From positions 1-5,034 of the forward strand of contig JAEDLA010000130.1 in assembly GCA_016295545.1 (NCBI GenBank): a stretch of 5,034 nt of DNA, in the 5' to 3' direction. Source of the stretch: Oscillospiraceae bacterium (GTDB lineage Bacteria; Bacillota; Clostridia; Oscillospirales; Ruminococcaceae). The position numbers and the translations under genes are program-made. Of the stretch, positions 1 through 4,869 are shown in pieces. Positions within the stretch are counted from its first letter, which is position 1. Each line of letters opens with the position of its first letter. The notes below the pieces were generated by a model. It did no database searches. It saw only the letters and a program-made list of their open reading frames with translations, and was not told the origin of the DNA.

Positions 1-149
1 ATATTTCCTGCGTCAACTCCGCAGTCGATGACCTTTGCCATACAAAGGGGAATAAGTATCTCGAAAGCTGCTTCCAGTACCGACAGAAAAATGGTTGCCA
101 AGGAGCCTTTCTTATATTCACGAAGGCTCCCCATCAGCGTTTTTATCAT
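1..149 (-). CDS. ABC exporter half-transporter, N-terminal fragment (multidrug type, truncated by window edge)
   Basis: Only the first 49 codons are inside the window; the gene continues past the left edge. The ATG at 149 is preceded by a full AAGGAGG ribosome site (158-164, 8-nt spacing), which fixes the start. The peptide begins MIKTLMGSLREYKKGS and continues with a hydrophobic stretch ending in LIPLCMAKVID. This is the usual opening of half-size type I ABC exporters of the LmrC/LmrD or BmrC/BmrD kind: a short amphipathic elbow helix and then TM1 with a (L/I)P-x3-AK-x-ID motif. Members fuse a six-helix membrane domain to an ATPase domain, neither of which is visible beyond TM1 here. In Firmicutes a marR gene followed by one or two such genes is a common efflux operon, and marR lies directly upstream on the same strand. 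The substrate cannot be told. Confidence 0.8.
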   Translation of the reverse strand, partial: MIKTLMGSLREYKKGSLATIFLSVLEAAFEILIPLCMAKVIDCGVDAGN

Positions 150-157
150 TTGAATTA

Positions 158-164
158 CCTCCTT
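158..164 (-). promoter_or_regulatory. Ribosome binding site of the exporter gene
   Basis: On the minus strand this reads AAGGAGG, the full anti-16S match, 8 nt before the ATG at 149. It decides the start codon of the truncated exporter gene. Confidence 0.85.
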
Positions 165-172
165 ACAATTTA

Positions 173-186
173 TGTAGCACGCTACA
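173..186. promoter_or_regulatory. Downstream MarR operator copy (marR-exporter spacer)
   Basis: TGTAGC-AC-GCTACA, a 6+6 bp perfect inverted repeat with a 2-bp spacer, identical over all 14 bases to the copy at 665-678. It sits between the marR stop and the exporter gene's ribosome site. Unlike the other copy, no good -10/-35 pair abuts it on the minus strand; a TTAAAA/TACATA pair at 18-bp spacing is weak. The likely role is a second repressor site controlling the exporter, either at a weak internal promoter or as a roadblock or loop partner. The identity of the repeat is seen; MarR binding is inferred. Confidence 0.7.
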
Positions 187-200
187 CTTTTGGCTTTTAA

Positions 201-223
201 TAAACAGCTCAATGAGCTGTTTA
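201..223 (-). terminator. Hairpin directly after marR stop (weak terminator or attenuator candidate)
   Basis: TAAACAGCTC, loop of 3, GAGCTGTTTA: a perfect 10-bp inverted repeat starting right after the marR stop codon. On the minus strand the 3' arm ends in TTTATT and then AAAAG, so there is no real T-run. It may be a weak or leaky terminator, a 3'-stabilising stem for marR mRNA, or an attenuator between marR and the exporter gene. The hairpin itself is certain; its role is not. Confidence 0.45.
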
Positions 224-640
224 TCAAATATTATTGTAAATAGTATTCAGCATTCGCCGCAGATCTTCAAGGTCCTTATCGGAAAGACCAGCTGTTATCC
301 TGCGTTCTGTTTTCTGCGCTTCAGCACACATAGTGTTTTTAGCTTCAACAGCTTTATCAGTTTCACGTACGATCTTGATGCGGCGGTCTGTTTCGTCCAT
401 ACAACAGGTGAGAAATCCGTTTTTTTCAAGCCGTGTAACAATTCCCACAACTGTCGGGTGAGAGACCTGCATATGATCCTCGATCTCTTTCTGAGTGGTT
501 TGTCCTCCCTGCGAGTGAACAAATTCCATAACAATGGTCTGGGAAAATGTCAGGCCGCTTTCTTTAAGAGAAGCGTCGGCTGCCGCTTTCAGCTTGTCGT
601 TTACCCTTTTTATCAGCGGTCCTATGTCCTTATTTGTCAT
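224..640 (-). CDS. MarR-family winged-helix transcriptional repressor
   Basis: The 138-aa product has normal MarR length and acts in the cytoplasm as a dimeric DNA-binding regulator. N-terminal helices (about 1-25) would form part of the dimer interface. Residues about 30-58 give the first DNA-binding helices (LTFSQTIVMEFV, then TTQKEIEDHMQV). The recognition helix is about 60-74 (SHPTVVGIVTRLEKNGF), and the wing carries the family hallmark DETDRR at 82-87. C-terminal helices (about 95-137) complete the dimer domain. The ATG at 640 has the ribosome site AGGGGGTG just upstream, and the stop TGA is followed in frame by TAA. The next gene on this strand is an ABC exporter, and matching inverted repeats lie over the marR promoter and before the exporter, so it most likely represses itself and the efflux gene and is released by a toxic ligand. 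Oddity: adjacent cysteines C79-C80 in the wing, plus C105. The ligand is unknown. Confidence 0.93.
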   Translation of the reverse strand: MTNKDIGPLIKRVNDKLKAAADASLKESGLTFSQTIVMEFVHSQGGQTTQKEIEDHMQVSHPTVVGIVTRLEKNGFLTCCMDETDRRIKIVRETDKAVEAKNTMCAEAQKTERRITAGLSDKDLEDLRRMLNTIYNNI

Positions 641-664
641 AATTCACCCCCTGCGGTCCAATTG

Positions 665-678
665 TGTAGCACGCTACA
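665..678. promoter_or_regulatory. MarR operator over the marR start point
   Basis: TGTAGC-AC-GCTACA, the same 14-bp inverted repeat as at 173-186. It directly abuts the -10 box (679-684) of the marR promoter and its centre falls at the predicted transcription start near 672. A dimer bound here would block RNA polymerase, as in classic autoregulated marR genes. No other copy was noticed in the window. Confidence 0.8.
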
Positions 679-707
679 ATTATACCATATCAGTTTCAGA
701 ATGTCAA
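679..707 (-). promoter_or_regulatory. Consensus sigma-A promoter of marR
   Basis: Read on the minus strand: -35 TTGACA (702-707), exactly 17 bp spacer, -10 TATAAT (679-684). Both hexamers match consensus fully. The predicted start is near 672, giving a leader of about 30 nt to the marR ATG at 640. So strong a promoter under an overlapping operator fits a tightly repressed, strongly inducible unit. Confidence 0.9.
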
Positions 708-720
708 GGGAAAATAATAT

Positions 721-886
721 GATTTTTAAATTAGTCAGGCTGCAAATAATAATGTTTTTACCTCATTCTCGCTGAAAACTGCATAAGGATCATCATAACA
801 GCCGGAACAAATAAGGTGATCTGCGCCTTGATTTTACGCAGAATTCATCAAAAATTATATTTTGATATTTATTCATTAAAAATGTA
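721..886. other. Non-coding spacer between the divergent marR and importer promoters
   Basis: The gene-free stretch between marR and the lipoprotein gene runs 641-995. Beyond the marR promoter/operator (665-707) and the importer promoter and leader (887-989) I see no gene, no T-box and no recognisable riboswitch. It does hold a short stem at 820-842 (TCTGCG paired with CGCAGA) and a 7+7 bp inverted repeat at 847-866 (ATCAAAA, 6-nt centre, TTTTGAT), which could be an operator but may be chance in AT-rich DNA. A second, weaker promoter-like pair (TTGATA 862-867, TATTGT 885-890, 17-bp spacer) also lies here. Confidence 0.6.
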
Positions 887-914
887 TTGTATTTGTAAAG
901 TTTTGTGATATAAT
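887..914 (+). promoter_or_regulatory. Extended -10 promoter of the importer operon
   Basis: A perfect -10 TATAAT at 909-914 is preceded by an extended -10 TG (906-907). The -35 is weak: TTGTAT at 887-892 with a 16-bp spacer. The predicted start is near 921, giving a leader of about 75 nt before the ATG at 996. The AT-rich DNA just upstream could act as an UP-like element. Confidence 0.75.
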
Positions 915-929
915 AATAGTCGATATTTT

Positions 930-955
930 GCTTTAAAGCTTTTATTCTTTAAAGC
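930..955 (+). promoter_or_regulatory. Leader hairpin of the importer mRNA
   Basis: GCTTTAAAG (930-938) pairs perfectly with CTTTAAAGC (947-955) around an 8-nt loop. Flanking CGATAT (921-926) and ATATTCG (959-965) can extend the stem with a bulge, so nearly the whole first half of the leader folds. No T-run follows, so it is not an intrinsic terminator. It may stabilise the 5' end or be a regulator's RNA target; the function is unknown. Confidence 0.45.
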
Positions 956-995
956 GGGATATTCGGTAATTGGAATTATTTAAGGAGAGATTTTT

Positions 996-1970
996 ATGAA
1001 GATGAAAAAAATCACAGCAGTAATTGCAGCTGCGGCTATGATGATGTCCGTATCCGCCTGCGGCAGTTCGACCGAAACAACAGGAACAGAGAAGGATACA
1101 TACAATGTAGGCGTTGTTCAGCTCGTTCAGCACGACGCTCTTGACGCAGCGACCCAGGGCTTTGTTGATACACTTACCGAAAAGCTGGGCGATAAGGTAA
1201 CATTCGATATCCAGAACGCTAACGGTGAAAGTACAAACTGTACAACAATTGCAACAGGCTTTGTAGCTTCAAATGTTGACCTTATTATGGCAAATGCTAC
1301 AGGCGCTCTCCAGGCTTCTGCTGCAGCAACAAGCAATATCCCTATCCTCGGCACATCTGTGACCGATTATGCTACTGCGCTTGAGATAGACAACTGGACA
1401 GGCACAACAGGCAGAAATATTTCCGGTACATCTGACCTTGCTCCTATCGACCAGCAGGAAAAAATGCTTGTTGAACTTTTCCCGGAAGTAAAGCAGGTCG
1501 GTATCATTTACTGCTCCGCAGAGCCTAACTCCAAATATCAGGCTACACTTTTCGGTGAGGCTCTTTCTGCTGACGGTGTTGCATACAAGGAATACAGCGC
1601 AGCAGATACCAATGAGATAAGCACCGTAGTTTCCACAGCAATTTCCGAATGTGATGTGCTTTATATCCCTACAGACAACACAATGGCTTCTTCAACAGAG
1701 ACTATCAAGAATATCGTTGTTCCTGCAGGTATCCCCGTTATTGCAGGTGAGGAAGGCATCTGCTCCGGCTGCGGCGTTGCAACACTTTCCATCAGCTACT
1801 ATGACATCGGCTGCAAGACAGGCGAAATGGCTTACGATATCCTTGTGAACGGTGCAGATCCCGCTTCTATGGAGATCGAATTTGCTCCCAACGTTACAAA
1901 GAAATACAATTCTGAAATATGCACTCAGCTTGGCGTCACACCTCCCGAGGGTTATGAGCCTATCGGCTGA
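996..1970 (+). CDS. ABC importer substrate-binding lipoprotein (TrpX-like, PF04392-type)
   Basis: The 324-aa product is the extracytoplasmic ligand-binding part of the importer encoded with the next two genes. The signal peptide has a KMKK n-region and an Ala/Met-rich core, ending in lipobox VSA-C with lipidated C22; a flexible Ser/Thr-rich linker follows. The mature part shows the family landmarks: VGVVQLVQHDALDAA (about 38-52), the TGALQASAAA helix followed by IPILGTSVTDY (about 102-125), NISGTSDLAPIDQQ (141-154), then VGIIYCSAEPNS (168-179) and VLYIPTDNTMASS (221-233). IPVIAGEEG (246-254) and ISYYDIGCKTGEMA (266-279) close the second lobe. In this family, streptococcal TrpX and C. difficile CD0873 are tied to tryptophan and tyrosine uptake, so an aromatic amino acid is the likeliest ligand; the exact one is not shown. 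The site AAGGAGAG (982-989) supports the ATG at 996 over the one at 1002. It has seven cysteines besides C22, including C256-SG-C259 where relatives usually lack cysteine. Confidence 0.93.
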   Translation: MKMKKITAVIAAAAMMMSVSACGSSTETTGTEKDTYNVGVVQLVQHDALDAATQGFVDTLTEKLGDKVTFDIQNANGESTNCTTIATGFVASNVDLIMANATGALQASAAATSNIPILGTSVTDYATALEIDNWTGTTGRNISGTSDLAPIDQQEKMLVELFPEVKQVGIIYCSAEPNSKYQATLFGEALSADGVAYKEYSAADTNEISTVVSTAISECDVLYIPTDNTMASSTETIKNIVVPAGIPVIAGEEGICSGCGVATLSISYYDIGCKTGEMAYDILVNGADPASMEIEFAPNVTKKYNSEICTQLGVTPPEGYEPIG

Positions 1971-1995
1971 TAAAACAAAGAAATATATAATTTCC

Positions 1996-2080
1996 GGACG
2001 GAAACGTCCTTGAGCAGCAACGGGGTACAGAAAAGATCTGTTCCCCGCTTCTGCGTATATTATGGATCAAAGACTGTACC
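1996..2080 (+). promoter_or_regulatory. Structured intercistronic RNA between lipoprotein and permease genes
   Basis: The 135-nt gap after the lipoprotein gene folds well. Stem A is GGACG-GAAA-CGTCC (1996-2009) with a GNRA tetraloop. Stem B pairs CGGGG (2021-2025) with CCCCG (2043-2047) and ACAGA (2027-2031) with TCTGT (2037-2041), with one T-T mismatch and a 5-nt loop; GCAG/CTGC (2014-2017 and 2051-2054) lie at its base. GGTACAG (2024-2030) can instead pair perfectly with CTGTACC (2074-2080), which would break stem B. No T-run follows, so this is not an intrinsic terminator. Known intercistronic stems in importer operons protect the upstream binding-protein mRNA so that it is made in excess, and that is the simplest reading. 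A switch acting on permease translation (site at 2096) is possible but unproven. Confidence 0.55.
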
Positions 2081-2095
2081 GCACTTAATAAAAAC

Positions 2096-2100
2096 GGAGG
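2096..2100 (+). promoter_or_regulatory. Ribosome binding site fixing the permease start
   Basis: GGAGG lies 5 nt before the ATG at 2106. It decides against the upstream in-frame TTG at 2010, which has no ribosome site, would start inside a stem-loop, and would add a non-hydrophobic 32-residue tail not typical of the family. Confidence 0.85.
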
Positions 2101-2105
2101 TCAAT

Positions 2106-3101
2106 ATGGAAGTATTATTAAACAAGATCACAACATTCGGAAACGCTCTTCCGGGTGACATTACTCAGGGACTTATATGGGGAATACTTGCGATCGGCGT
2201 GTTCATTACATATAAGATACTGGATTTTGCCGATCTGACAGTAGACGGCTCTCTCGGTCTCGGAGGAGTTGTAGCGGTGGTGCTTATTACAAACGGAGTG
2301 CCTGTGCCGCTGGCAATATTCATAGCTTTTCTTGCAGGCTGCTGTGCAGGACTTGCTACAGCAATTTTCAATACGGTCCTCGGTATCCCGGGGATACTGG
2401 CAGGAATACTCACTCAGCTGGCGCTTTACTCCATATATCTTGATATCAACGGAAAGGCAAATGCGCCTATAAGCGTTGACAAATATCCGCTGGTCATATC
2501 TTCAAGATATGTTACGGCAGGCAACGATATTGCCGATATTATCCGCACAGTCGGAGTTGCGCTTGCGTTCGTAGCAGTTATAATTGCGGTGCTTTACTGG
2601 TTCTTCGGCACAGAATACGGTATGTCCATAAGAGCCACAGGCTGCAACAGCGCAATGTCCAAGGCTGAAGGTATCAACACGAAGGCTACAACTATAGTTA
2701 CCCTCGTTTTATCCAACGGCTTGGTAGGACTTTCGGGAGCTATCCTTGCTCAGTATCAGGGCTTTGCCGACGTTAATATGGGACGTGGAGCCATCGTTAT
2801 CGGACTTGCGGCTGTAATAATCGGAATGGTTCTCGGAGAGGTCATTTTCAAAAAGCACTTTAATTTTGTTGCAAAGCTTGCATTTACCGTTATGGGCGCT
2901 GTAATATATTTCATAGTTCTCAGAGTAGTAATTCTTATCGGTCTTTCCACCGACAACACAAAGCTGTTCTCTGCACTTATTGTCGCAGTATTCCTTGCTG
3001 TGCCCTATCTGAGATCGCAGTATGCGGTATCGTTTGTGAGAGCAGGCAAAAAATCAGCAGAGTATCTTGCAAGGTCGGGCGCAGGAAAGGGGGATAACTG
3101 A
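2106..3101 (+). CDS. ABC importer permease (TrpY-like, BPD_transp_2 family)
   Basis: The 331-aa inner-membrane protein forms the translocation path for the ligand delivered by the lipoprotein encoded upstream. It has about eight to nine hydrophobic segments: roughly 20-38, 50-63, 66-90, 95-112, 146-167, 195-216, 227-248, 256-280 and 286-301. The early motif DFADLTVDGSLGLGG (40-54) matches the family signature, usually DFPDLTVDGS with Pro at the third place where this one has Ala. The cytoplasmic segment EYGMSIRATGCNSAMSKAEGI (170-190, key residues R176, A177, T178, G179, N181 and G189) corresponds to the coupling loop that contacts the ATPase; C180 replaces the more usual Asp or Asn. The family belongs to the branched-chain-type permeases and normally works as a homodimer. 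The C-terminal tail (about 302-331) is basic and cytoplasmic. Its last codons carry the next gene's ribosome site, and only one base separates the two genes, so they are very probably translationally coupled. Confidence 0.93.
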   Translation: MEVLLNKITTFGNALPGDITQGLIWGILAIGVFITYKILDFADLTVDGSLGLGGVVAVVLITNGVPVPLAIFIAFLAGCCAGLATAIFNTVLGIPGILAGILTQLALYSIYLDINGKANAPISVDKYPLVISSRYVTAGNDIADIIRTVGVALAFVAVIIAVLYWFFGTEYGMSIRATGCNSAMSKAEGINTKATTIVTLVLSNGLVGLSGAILAQYQGFADVNMGRGAIVIGLAAVIIGMVLGEVIFKKHFNFVAKLAFTVMGAVIYFIVLRVVILIGLSTDNTKLFSALIVAVFLAVPYLRSQYAVSFVRAGKKSAEYLARSGAGKGDN

Positions 3102-3102
3102 T

Positions 3103-3918
3103 ATGCTGGAGCTTCATAATGTAAGAAAGATATTCAACAGAGGTTCGATAAACGAAAAATCCGTACTTAACGGCATTGACCTTATCCTCGAGGAAGGAGA
3201 TTACGTTACAGTTATCGGAGGAAACGGTGCAGGAAAGTCCACAACTCTGAACGCTATTGCAGGCGTATGGCCCATTGACGATGGCGCTGTTATCATAAAC
3301 GGACAGAACGTTACCGGTCTTTCGGAGCATAAGCGTGCAAAGTATATAGGACGTGTTTTTCAGGATCCTCAGTTAGGTTCGGCTCCCGCAATGGAGATAC
3401 AGGAAAACCTTGCTCTTGCCGCACGCAGAGGAGGAAGCCGTGGTCTGCGCTGGGGAATAACCAAGCGTGAACGTGAAGAATATCGTGAAAAGCTGAGATC
3501 CTTTGATCTTGGACTTGAAAACAGACTGTCGGATAAGGTGGGACTGCTTTCGGGCGGTCAGCGTCAGGCGCTTACATTGCTTATGGCGACCCTGAAAAAG
3601 CCTGAGATACTTCTGCTTGACGAGCATACTGCCGCTCTTGACCCGAAGACCGCCGCAAAAGTGCTGGAGCTTACCGATAAGATAATTGCTGAACACAACC
3701 TTACAACACTGATGATAACTCATAATATGAATGACGCTATCAAGCACGGAAACCGTCTTATAATGATGAATGACGGCAAGATCATCTTTGATGTAAAGGG
3801 CGAGGAAAAGTCAAAGCTTACAGTTAACGATCTGCTTAAAAAATTCGAGCAGGCGAGCGGAACGAAGCTTAACAACGACAGAATGCTTCTTGCAGGCGCA
3901 GAGACCCAATCAGACTGA
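3103..3918 (+). CDS. ABC importer ATPase (TrpZ-like, COG1101-type)
   Basis: The 271-aa cytoplasmic ATPase energises the importer. All catalytic motifs are present: Walker A GGNGAGKST (39-47, K45), Q-loop Q87 in VFQDP, signature LSGGQ (149-153), Walker B ILLLDE (169-174, catalytic E174), D-loop ALD (178-180) and switch histidine H207 in MITHN. The run DEHTAALDPKTA after Walker B is typical of ATPases paired with TrpX/TrpY-type proteins. The ATG at 3103 is chosen because AAAGGGGG (3086-3093), inside the end of the permease gene, is a strong ribosome site at 9-nt spacing; an upstream in-frame TTG at 3067 has none. The tail after about residue 235 (KSKLTVNDLLKKFEQASG) is the usual short C-terminal helix. 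It is the last gene before a strong terminator, and nothing is missing, so the importer should be functional. Confidence 0.95.
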   Translation: MLELHNVRKIFNRGSINEKSVLNGIDLILEEGDYVTVIGGNGAGKSTTLNAIAGVWPIDDGAVIINGQNVTGLSEHKRAKYIGRVFQDPQLGSAPAMEIQENLALAARRGGSRGLRWGITKREREEYREKLRSFDLGLENRLSDKVGLLSGGQRQALTLLMATLKKPEILLLDEHTAALDPKTAAKVLELTDKIIAEHNLTTLMITHNMNDAIKHGNRLIMMNDGKIIFDVKGEEKSKLTVNDLLKKFEQASGTKLNNDRMLLAGAETQSD

Positions 3919-3936
3919 TAAAAAGTAAAATGAAAC

Positions 3937-3984
3937 AAAGGCTGTTAGTATCATATGCACAGATATGACCCTAACAGCCTTTTT
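3937..3984 (+). terminator. Intrinsic terminator of the importer operon
   Basis: AAAGGCTGTTAG (3937-3948) pairs perfectly with CTAACAGCCTTT (3971-3982), and the T-run spans 3980-3984. Inside the loop TCATAT (3951-3956) pairs with ATATGA (3963-3968), making an unusually tall two-tier hairpin. It begins about 18 nt after the ATPase stop. The opposite strand is only moderately T-rich, so plus-strand action is favoured. Confidence 0.93.
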
Positions 3985-4029
3985 ATATTATCAATTTGAA
4001 AATGCCAAGCAATTATAGACTTTTTTATA

Positions 4030-4057
4030 CTGACATACTGAATAGATATGATAAAAT
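4030..4057 (+). promoter_or_regulatory. Promoter of the small membrane protein gene
   Basis: -35 CTGACA (4030-4035, 5 of 6), 16-bp spacer, -10 TAAAAT (4052-4057, 5 of 6) with an extended -10 TG at 4049-4050. The predicted start is near 4064, giving a leader of about 110 nt. It follows the importer terminator, so the downstream gene is probably its own transcription unit. Confidence 0.65.
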
Positions 4058-4103
4058 AAAAATATAAAAAAAGTTCAGCAAGGAAAATTTTTACATTCAG
4101 ATA

Positions 4104-4166
4104 ATTATGCGTACATAATCCTACTGTAAATGTATGGTATTCTTAATGTATATTAGAATAAGGGAG
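4104..4166 (+). promoter_or_regulatory. Leader hairpins and ribosome site before the small membrane protein gene
   Basis: Two small AU-rich stems: ATTATG/CATAAT (4104-4109 and 4114-4119), and ATTCT-AAT/ATT-AGAAT (4139-4147 and 4152-4159, one bulged T). The second ends directly before the ribosome site AAGGGAG (4160-4166). Stem stability is low, so any effect on translation is speculative. The ribosome site is 9 nt before the ATG at 4176 but only 3 nt before the ATG at 4170, so 4176 is preferred. Confidence 0.4.
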
Positions 4167-4175
4167 CGTATGTGT

Positions 4176-4715
4176 ATGCAGGGACCGGAAGAATTCTGCC
4201 GCAAAATTGATCTGAAGCTCAGACGGAGCATTATTTCCACCCTCGCTGTGATTTTTGCAGCGGCGTCCTGCGCTGCGGTGCTTATGTACATATTTGCACC
4301 TATTGACGATTTTATGGTGAATACCTTCAGAGACGGGAGCTCCAACACGGGAAACAGCGGAGATTTTTTAATGGCTATGGCGCAGTCCGACGACAACGGC
4401 GGATTTACCGTGATAAATTCAGATGTTTCCGATGGCGTTTTTACCGCAGTCATATACGGCGAAAACAAAAGTGAAGTCGATCTGACCCTGACTCCCGGGG
4501 ATTTCAGTTTTTATGCAACAGATATCCTGAACGGAAGCAAGCCGCATTTATGCAGAACAAATATGGTTGAAAATGTGGTAATTCCCGCAGGTTCATCGGC
4601 AGAGTTTTCTATATCAGCAAATGTTTCCGAAGGGTTTACATATGAGTACAGCAAGGCTTCGGTCATCATTTCTGCGGGAAATAGCGGAGAAAAATACGGA
4701 CTGATGCTCAACTAA
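4176..4715 (+). CDS. Small membrane-anchored protein with an extracellular beta-rich domain, unknown function
   Basis: I do not recognise this 179-aa protein. It has a short charged cytoplasmic head (residues 1-17: EE, KIDLKLRR) and one transmembrane helix about 18-40 (IISTLAVIFAAASCAAVLMYIF). An acidic, Ser/Gly/Asn-rich linker follows (about 42-70), then an outward-facing domain of about 100 residues. The domain alternates short beta-type strands: GFTVINSDVSDGVFTAVIYGENKS and so on, DLTLTPGDFSFYATD, VVIPAGSSAEFSISANV. The order of a variable strand, an N-x-S-type turn, an xLTPGDF edge and a VxxPAGSS turn recalls the DUF4352-like or Ig-like domains of Gram-positive surface lipoproteins; this resemblance is an impression, not a match. 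Positive charges before the helix favour a cytoplasmic N-terminus. The start is set by AAGGGAG at 4160-4166; in-frame ATGs at 4134 and 4170 are less well placed. It has its own promoter, lies between an importer operon and tRNA genes, and no clear terminator follows. Confidence 0.75.
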   Translation: MQGPEEFCRKIDLKLRRSIISTLAVIFAAASCAAVLMYIFAPIDDFMVNTFRDGSSNTGNSGDFLMAMAQSDDNGGFTVINSDVSDGVFTAVIYGENKSEVDLTLTPGDFSFYATDILNGSKPHLCRTNMVENVVIPAGSSAEFSISANVSEGFTYEYSKASVIISAGNSGEKYGLMLN

Positions 4716-4800
4716 ATTGTTGAATGTGCACTTATATTTGAGTTTGAGTGCTGATTTGTTGTGCTAAAGTAACAAAAATCAATTTTATTGCAAAAAGCGC

Positions 4801-4829
4801 TTGACTTTTTATGATAAGTAGTGTATAAT
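4801..4829 (+). promoter_or_regulatory. Strong promoter of the tRNA cluster
   Basis: -35 TTGACT (4801-4806, 5 of 6), 17-bp spacer, -10 TATAAT (4824-4829, perfect). The predicted start is near 4836, about 34 nt before tRNA-Met, as expected for a stable-RNA operon. The stretch 4716-4800 before it is AT-rich and shows no clear terminator for the preceding gene. Confidence 0.88.
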
Positions 4830-4839
4830 AAATAAGTCG

Positions 4840-4860
4840 CTTGAAGCTGTGAGCTTCAAG
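4840..4860 (+). promoter_or_regulatory. Perfect hairpin in the tRNA precursor leader
   Basis: CTTGAAGCT (4840-4848), loop GTG, AGCTTCAAG (4852-4860): a 9-bp perfect stem that starts a few nt after the predicted start point and ends 9 nt before tRNA-Met. No T-run follows, so it is not a terminator. It probably shapes the precursor's 5' end for processing or keeps the leader from mispairing with the tRNA. Confidence 0.6.
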
Positions 4861-4869
4861 GCTGAATAT

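Noticed and set aside
95..775. A 226-codon plus-strand open frame across the marR region
   Set aside because: It is the antisense shadow of marR. Its product is rich in Ser, Phe, Cys and His with no family features, it has no ribosome site, and it runs over both operators and the marR promoter.
720..995. A possible T-box or other amino acid riboswitch before the importer
   Set aside because: No T-box consensus or antiterminator/terminator pair is seen, and the predicted leader is only about 75 nt.
2010..2105. An upstream in-frame TTG start that would extend the permease by 32 residues
   Set aside because: It has no ribosome site and lies inside the structured spacer; the ATG at 2106 has GGAGG at 5-nt spacing and gives a family-typical N-terminus.
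3067..3102. An upstream in-frame TTG start for the ATPase
   Set aside because: It would overlap the permease gene with no ribosome site; the ATG at 3103 follows a strong site, and MLELHNVRKIF is the normal family opening.
3373..3938. Minus-strand open frames under the ATPase gene
   Set aside because: They are shadows of a gene with all ATPase motifs on the plus strand; they lack ribosome sites and recognisable domains.
4134..4175. Alternative ATG starts at 4134 and 4170 for the small membrane protein
   Set aside because: 4134 has no ribosome site and falls by the leader stem; 4170 is only 3 nt from AAGGGAG. 4176 has 9-nt spacing.
4121..4711. Minus-strand open frames opposite the small membrane protein
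   Set aside because: The plus-strand frame has a promoter, a ribosome site and a coherent head-helix-domain layout; the minus frames have none of these.
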